In this document: piece by piece, positions 6,702 through 8,904 of the stretch
Layout of the letters: each line of letters starts with the position of its first letter
Numbering within the stretch: the first letter of the stretch is position 1
Assembly (NCBI GenBank): GCA_947177605.1
Contig: CAMWUX010000036.1
Location: forward strand, 1-8,904
From: an uncultured Porphyromonadaceae bacterium
GTDB taxonomy: Bacteria > Bacteroidota > Bacteroidia > Bacteroidales > Muribaculaceae
Reading direction: 5' to 3'
DNA: 8,904 bases
Made by a program: the position numbers and the translations under genes
Notes under the pieces: model-generated
The model's input: only the letters and a program-made list of their open reading frames with translations
Told to the model about the DNA's origin: nothing
Databases searched by the model: none

Positions 6702-7739
6702 TTAGTGCAGCATGAAATTCATACTCCACACATTATACCATCCTTCTTTATTACCGCGGCTCGATATAAAATATACTCGTTTGCCGTCAGGAGCCCATTG
6801 TGGGCACATATCCTCGCCCGGATGGTATGTAAGTTGCGTAAGGTTGCTACCATCGGTACGCACAGCAAAGATATCAAGGTTCTGTTCGTTGGATATGCCC
6901 GATTTGGCGTTGCCTTGCACAAGAAGCCAGCGACCGTCAGGACTGAGTACAGGATTTGTAAAACCATGATTTACATTGCTGAGGACAAGACTTTCGTTGC
7001 CATTCGCGTAGTTTACTTTCCATATCTCGCTACGACCTTGCGAAGAGTTGCGCACACAATAGAACGTATTTTCTTCTCCCGGAATAGGACAAGCATTGTA
7101 ACCTTGTGCACATGACCCAAGTTGACCGGTTTCCATATCAAGCACCCATATTGACGGACCATAATTCGATTGCCAACGTGTGAAATAAAGTTTATTGCCG
7201 TCAGGCGATATTACAGGAAAGGAATCATCAACATTTCCCGTAGTGTGTTGCGACATCATAGTTCCATTGTCGGCGGGTATAGAGCAAATATAGTAATTTG
7301 GCCTATTATTGTCTGCAAAGTATAGCTTTCCGTCATCTCCCCAGCAAAAACCGCCTAACACATTGCGGAATGTACGTTGAGTGACAGTTCCAAGGCCAGA
7401 TGAATTCTTTACCATCACATTATTGGTCCCATTGGCTCGTTGAACATAAGCGATCTTGGACCCGTCGGGAGATATAGCCAAATTAGGATACGTGGTCCAG
7501 GTATAGTTCGCATCGTTACAGAATCCGGAAACACGTTTCTGAGCATATGTCCGGTCATTCGATCCCATATAGTACGACGTACCTCCTATTACGTTACCGC
7601 TGGATTCATCCGTGATTTTAACCAGATTAAGACCGCGTTCTTCGGGTGCAGTCAACTCCATATACACAACTTTCTTCTTCGTCGAGCACCCCGAGAGAAG
7701 CAGGATACAGCAAAACCCTGCTGCAAGCATTTTTTTCAT
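6702..7739 (-). CDS. TolB/PD40-type beta-propeller lipoprotein
   Basis: This 345-residue protein begins M-K-K-M-L-A and has a clear lipobox L-L-S-G-C, with lipidated C18 followed by S-T-K-K-K, so it is anchored in the membrane, probably the outer membrane. The rest is a beta-propeller built of WD40-like/PD40 units: S-P-D-G at about 90-93, W-G-D-D-G-K at 133-138, S-P-D-G at 178-181 and 266-269, and P-Q-W-A-P-D-G-K-R-V-Y-F near 313-324, the last being very TolB-like. Such propellers usually bind proteins or glycans; no catalytic residues are evident, and a ligand cannot be named. An upstream in-frame ATG at 7751 (M-T-L-K) is equally usable and would add four residues. It is the last gene of the minus-strand cluster, 47 nt after the 52-residue peptide. 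It is more AT-rich than genes left of 6600. Confidence 0.85.
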   Translation of the reverse strand: MKKMLAAGFCCILLLSGCSTKKKVVYMELTAPEERGLNLVKITDESSGNVIGGTSYYMGSNDRTYAQKRVSGFCNDANYTWTTYPNLAISPDGSKIAYVQRANGTNNVMVKNSSGLGTVTQRTFRNVLGGFCWGDDGKLYFADNNRPNYYICSIPADNGTMMSQHTTGNVDDSFPVISPDGNKLYFTRWQSNYGPSIWVLDMETGQLGSCAQGYNACPIPGEENTFYCVRNSSQGRSEIWKVNYANGNESLVLSNVNHGFTNPVLSPDGRWLLVQGNAKSGISNEQNLDIFAVRTDGSNLTQLTYHPGEDMCPQWAPDGKRVYFISSRGNKEGWYNVWSMNFMLH

Positions 7740-7786
7740 TTTAAGTGTCATTTTTGTAATTTATAATTATTAATAACTGGTGTTCA

Positions 7787-7945
7787 TTATTGGGGATTTG
7801 CAGTGCTTGTACCCTTGTCGGGTATAGCCTGTTGCTGTACGGACCTAGTACCCTGTTCTACGAGTGCGCTCCCAATCGAGCCACATCCCATAGATATTAA
7901 ACTTAAGGTGCCGCAGATGCACCACACTTTAATTTTAATTCTCAT
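7787..7945 (-). CDS. 52-residue small lipoprotein-like peptide
   Basis: This frame begins M-R-I-K-I-K, has a short hydrophobic stretch (V-W-C-I-C-G-T-L-S-L-I-S-M) and then G-C-G-S, which resembles a lipobox (I-S-M-G-C, C21). The mature part would be about 32 polar residues with a Q-Q-Q run, ending T-A-N-P-Q. Its ATG overlaps the stop of the 63-residue gene in an ATGA junction (7942-7945), strong support for translation by coupling. I do not recognise a family. The function is unknown; comparable tiny lipoproteins of Gram-negative bacteria act as lysis/entericidin-like or envelope-accessory peptides, but nothing here shows that. Its -3 and -2 lipobox positions (S, M) are weak, so lipidation is uncertain. 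Confidence 0.6.
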   Translation of the reverse strand: MRIKIKVWCICGTLSLISMGCGSIGSALVEQGTRSVQQQAIPDKGTSTANPQ

Positions 7946-8133
7946 TGTTGTTTGTCTGTAATCTCAATCATTGCCATATCGGTATTGTCTGCCGAATCTG
8001 TCATACCGGTGTCCTTACTCGGATAATTTGTTGATGGGACACTCTCAGTTGTGTCACATGCCATAGCTGCAATATAAAATGCAACTACAACCACCACGGT
8101 GATGATTGTTTTAATACTAGTTTTTCTCTGCAT
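7942..8133 (-). CDS. 63-residue small lipoprotein-like peptide
   Basis: This frame begins M-Q-R-K-T-S-I-K, followed by a strongly hydrophobic segment (five consecutive Val) ending I-A-A-M-A-C-D; C26 is the likely lipidated residue, though the lipobox A-M-A-C is only fair. The exposed part (27-63) is acidic and Ser/Thr/Asp-rich with no Cys. Its 5' end overlaps the 3' end of the membrane-protein gene by 49 bp in another frame, and its stop overlaps the next start (ATGA). The good leader and the tight overlaps argue that it is real. An Asp directly after the Cys would favour inner-membrane retention under the E. coli rule, but that rule does not transfer reliably to Bacteroidota. I do not recognise a family and assign no function. 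Confidence 0.65.
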   Translation of the reverse strand: MQRKTSIKTIITVVVVVAFYIAAMACDTTESVPSTNYPSKDTGMTDSADNTDMAMIEITDKQQ

Positions 8134-8564
8134 ATACTTAATATTTTTTGATTGGTTAATAATTTATATATACATAATGCTCCGACATAGGCAATCACAT
8201 CCATCCAATCCGCAGTTCCCGGAAGCCAACCCGCATATTGCATCCACTCTGTACATATAGCCATGCCGGTAAACACTCGACAAAGGACGCCACACAAATA
8301 AGGTAAATGATTAATCCAAATACTATGAACAGCACACAGCATCGAAATCAGCCATAGACCATCTGGCAGATTGTATATTGCAAAATCAGGCAACTTGGCA
8401 TCCTCGCATAGCAATCGAAGATATGTTAATCTATCATATACGCATGGAGAAGTGCTTTTCAGTACATCAAACATCAACAGATCATTGCTACGGAAAAGGA
8501 GATAGATTAATCCTCCTATTAGGAAAGATAGCAGTGCCAATATTGAGAATCGATTTATTTTCAT
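8085..8564 (-). CDS. VanZ-like small integral membrane protein
   Basis: This 159-residue protein is predicted to have four transmembrane segments: about 7-24, 69-86, 88-105 and 119-136. The layout and the motif E-W-M-Q-Y-A-G-W-L-P-G-T-A-D-W-M-D-V-I-A-Y (106-126) recall VanZ-like proteins, which carry a conserved Glu/Gln pair and an Asp-Trp-x-Asp before the last helix; I rate this as resemblance, not identification. The loop between helices 1 and 2 holds L-P-D-G-L-W. VanZ-like proteins have been tied to lipid II or glycopeptide sensitivity, but their chemistry is poorly known. I choose ATG 8564 (M-K-I-N-R-F), 23 nt after the preceding stop; a TTG at 8591 would add nine residues. Its last 49 bp overlap the 63-residue gene. 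Confidence 0.7.
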   Translation of the reverse strand: MKINRFSILALLSFLIGGLIYLLFRSNDLLMFDVLKSTSPCVYDRLTYLRLLCEDAKLPDFAIYNLPDGLWLISMLCAVHSIWINHLPYLCGVLCRVFTGMAICTEWMQYAGWLPGTADWMDVIAYVGALCIYKLLTNQKILSICREKLVLKQSSPWWL

Positions 8565-8587
8565 CCGCTCACGTTTAATAGCGTGTA

Positions 8588-8713
8588 TCAATCAACAATA
8601 CTGAGCGTGAATTTAAGATTGCCTACTAAGTCTACCGAATTTCTCCATCGGATCTGAGCAGTAACCAACATTGTCACAAATGCAGCGACAAATGAAAAAA
8701 TAAAATTTCGCAT
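8588..8713 (-). CDS. 41-residue hydrophobic-leader peptide
   Basis: This frame begins M-R-N-F-I-F-S-F-V-A-A-F and continues through a signal-like or single membrane segment (about 3-19, ending V-T-A-Q), then about 22 residues (I-R-W-R-N-S-V-D-L-V-G-N-L...) to the stop. If cleaved after A19 it would release a short exported peptide; otherwise it is a one-helix membrane peptide. It lacks a Cys, so it is not a lipoprotein. Placement just before the membrane-protein gene recalls the small exported peptides (for example NVEALA-type) that precede propeller lipoproteins in Bacteroidota, but the NVEALA motif itself is absent. The open frame extends upstream to 8887, but that part (Arg/Ser-rich, covering a predicted RNA structure) looks non-coding. 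Confidence 0.5.
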   Translation of the reverse strand: MRNFIFSFVAAFVTMLVTAQIRWRNSVDLVGNLKFTLSIVD

Positions 8714-8904
8714 ATTACGGAAAATGTATTTGCTGCTCCGGGCATCCCCTCGGAACGGTTGAATAACATAAAAGCGTGAGAGCCGTACCCTGTTGCCCGT
8801 TCTACAAGCAGAGGCTCTGGATTTGCCCATTGGAGTTGAACGGACAACGCGGCCTAATATGCAAAAAGTAGGCTGAAAAGGCAGCAATACTCTGATAATT
8901 ATTA
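8714..8904 (-). ncRNA. Upstream region of the small-protein cluster with a candidate structured leader RNA (8733-8811)
   Basis: No convincing gene lies here. On the minus strand three nested helices can form: AGCAG/CTGCT (8807-8811 with 8733-8737), TGCCCG/CGGGCA reading 8794-8799 with 8739-8744, and a 7-bp helix with one mismatch (8783-8789 with 8752-8758), closed by a 24-nt loop. The structure ends 19 nt before the ATG of the 41-residue peptide, as a cis-acting leader would. A near-consensus -7 box TACTTTTTG (8862-8870) lies upstream, without a well-spaced -33 element. I recognise no known RNA family. Confidence 0.35.

Noticed and set aside
6684..7115. Plus-strand 143-codon frame antisense to the propeller lipoprotein
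   Set aside because: The opposite strand has repeated S-P-D-G propeller motifs in frame; this frame shows none and no leader or domain.
7810..7824. Short hairpin TACCC/GGGTA in the 52-residue gene
   Set aside because: Five base pairs within a plausible coding frame, with no T tract; not supportable as a terminator or operator.
8714..8887. Upstream extension of the 41-residue frame to an ATG at 8887
   Set aside because: The added 58 residues are Arg/Ser-rich without domain character and cover a stretch with nested helices. A second frame is also open there, and the ATG at 8713 starts a clean hydrophobic leader.

Overview
The window looks like chromosomal DNA of a Bacteroidales bacterium, most plausibly Muribaculaceae-like. 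Three things point there: promoters of the Bacteroidota type (TTTG or TTG, about 20 nt, then TAnnTTTG), the near absence of Shine-Dalgarno sequences, and the gene families present (GH109 Gfo/Idh/MocA protein, DUF5009-type acyltransferase, dNTPase, glucosaminidase, many small lipoproteins). The genus call is an inference from general resemblance.

Layout. Positions 1-155 hold no firm gene, only a possible 3' end of a gene entering from the left and a hairpin terminator. A tRNA-Ser(CGA) lies on the minus strand (156-242) with its own promoter and terminator. On the plus strand follow an exported endonuclease/exonuclease/phosphatase (EEP) family protein and an exported glucosaminidase, joined by an ATGA start/stop overlap. 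A dGTPase-like HD phosphohydrolase comes next, with a consensus promoter almost touching its ATG. Converging on it from the right is a minus-strand pair: an exported GH109-type protein followed by a multi-pass DUF5009/HGSNAT-like acyltransferase. Divergent from that pair, across a 70-bp spacer with interlocked promoters, is an exported M15-type zinc peptidase (5867-6589).

From about 6600 to the right edge the sequence becomes visibly more AT-rich. It holds a compact minus-strand cluster read from right to left: a 41-residue hydrophobic peptide, a four-helix VanZ-like membrane protein, a 63-residue and a 52-residue lipoprotein-like peptide (overlapping each other and the membrane gene), and a TolB/PD40-type beta-propeller lipoprotein. 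Upstream of the cluster, 8733-8811 can form three nested helices and may be a structured 5' leader RNA. This cluster is the best candidate here for something undescribed.

How the genes fit together. The left two thirds is dominated by envelope functions: cleavage of peptidoglycan glycan (glucosaminidase), cleavage of its peptides (M15), handling of N-acetylated amino sugars (GH109, DUF5009 acyltransferase), and a periplasmic EEP hydrolase. dGTPase and tRNA-Ser are housekeeping genes. The right third looks like an accessory envelope module of unknown function.
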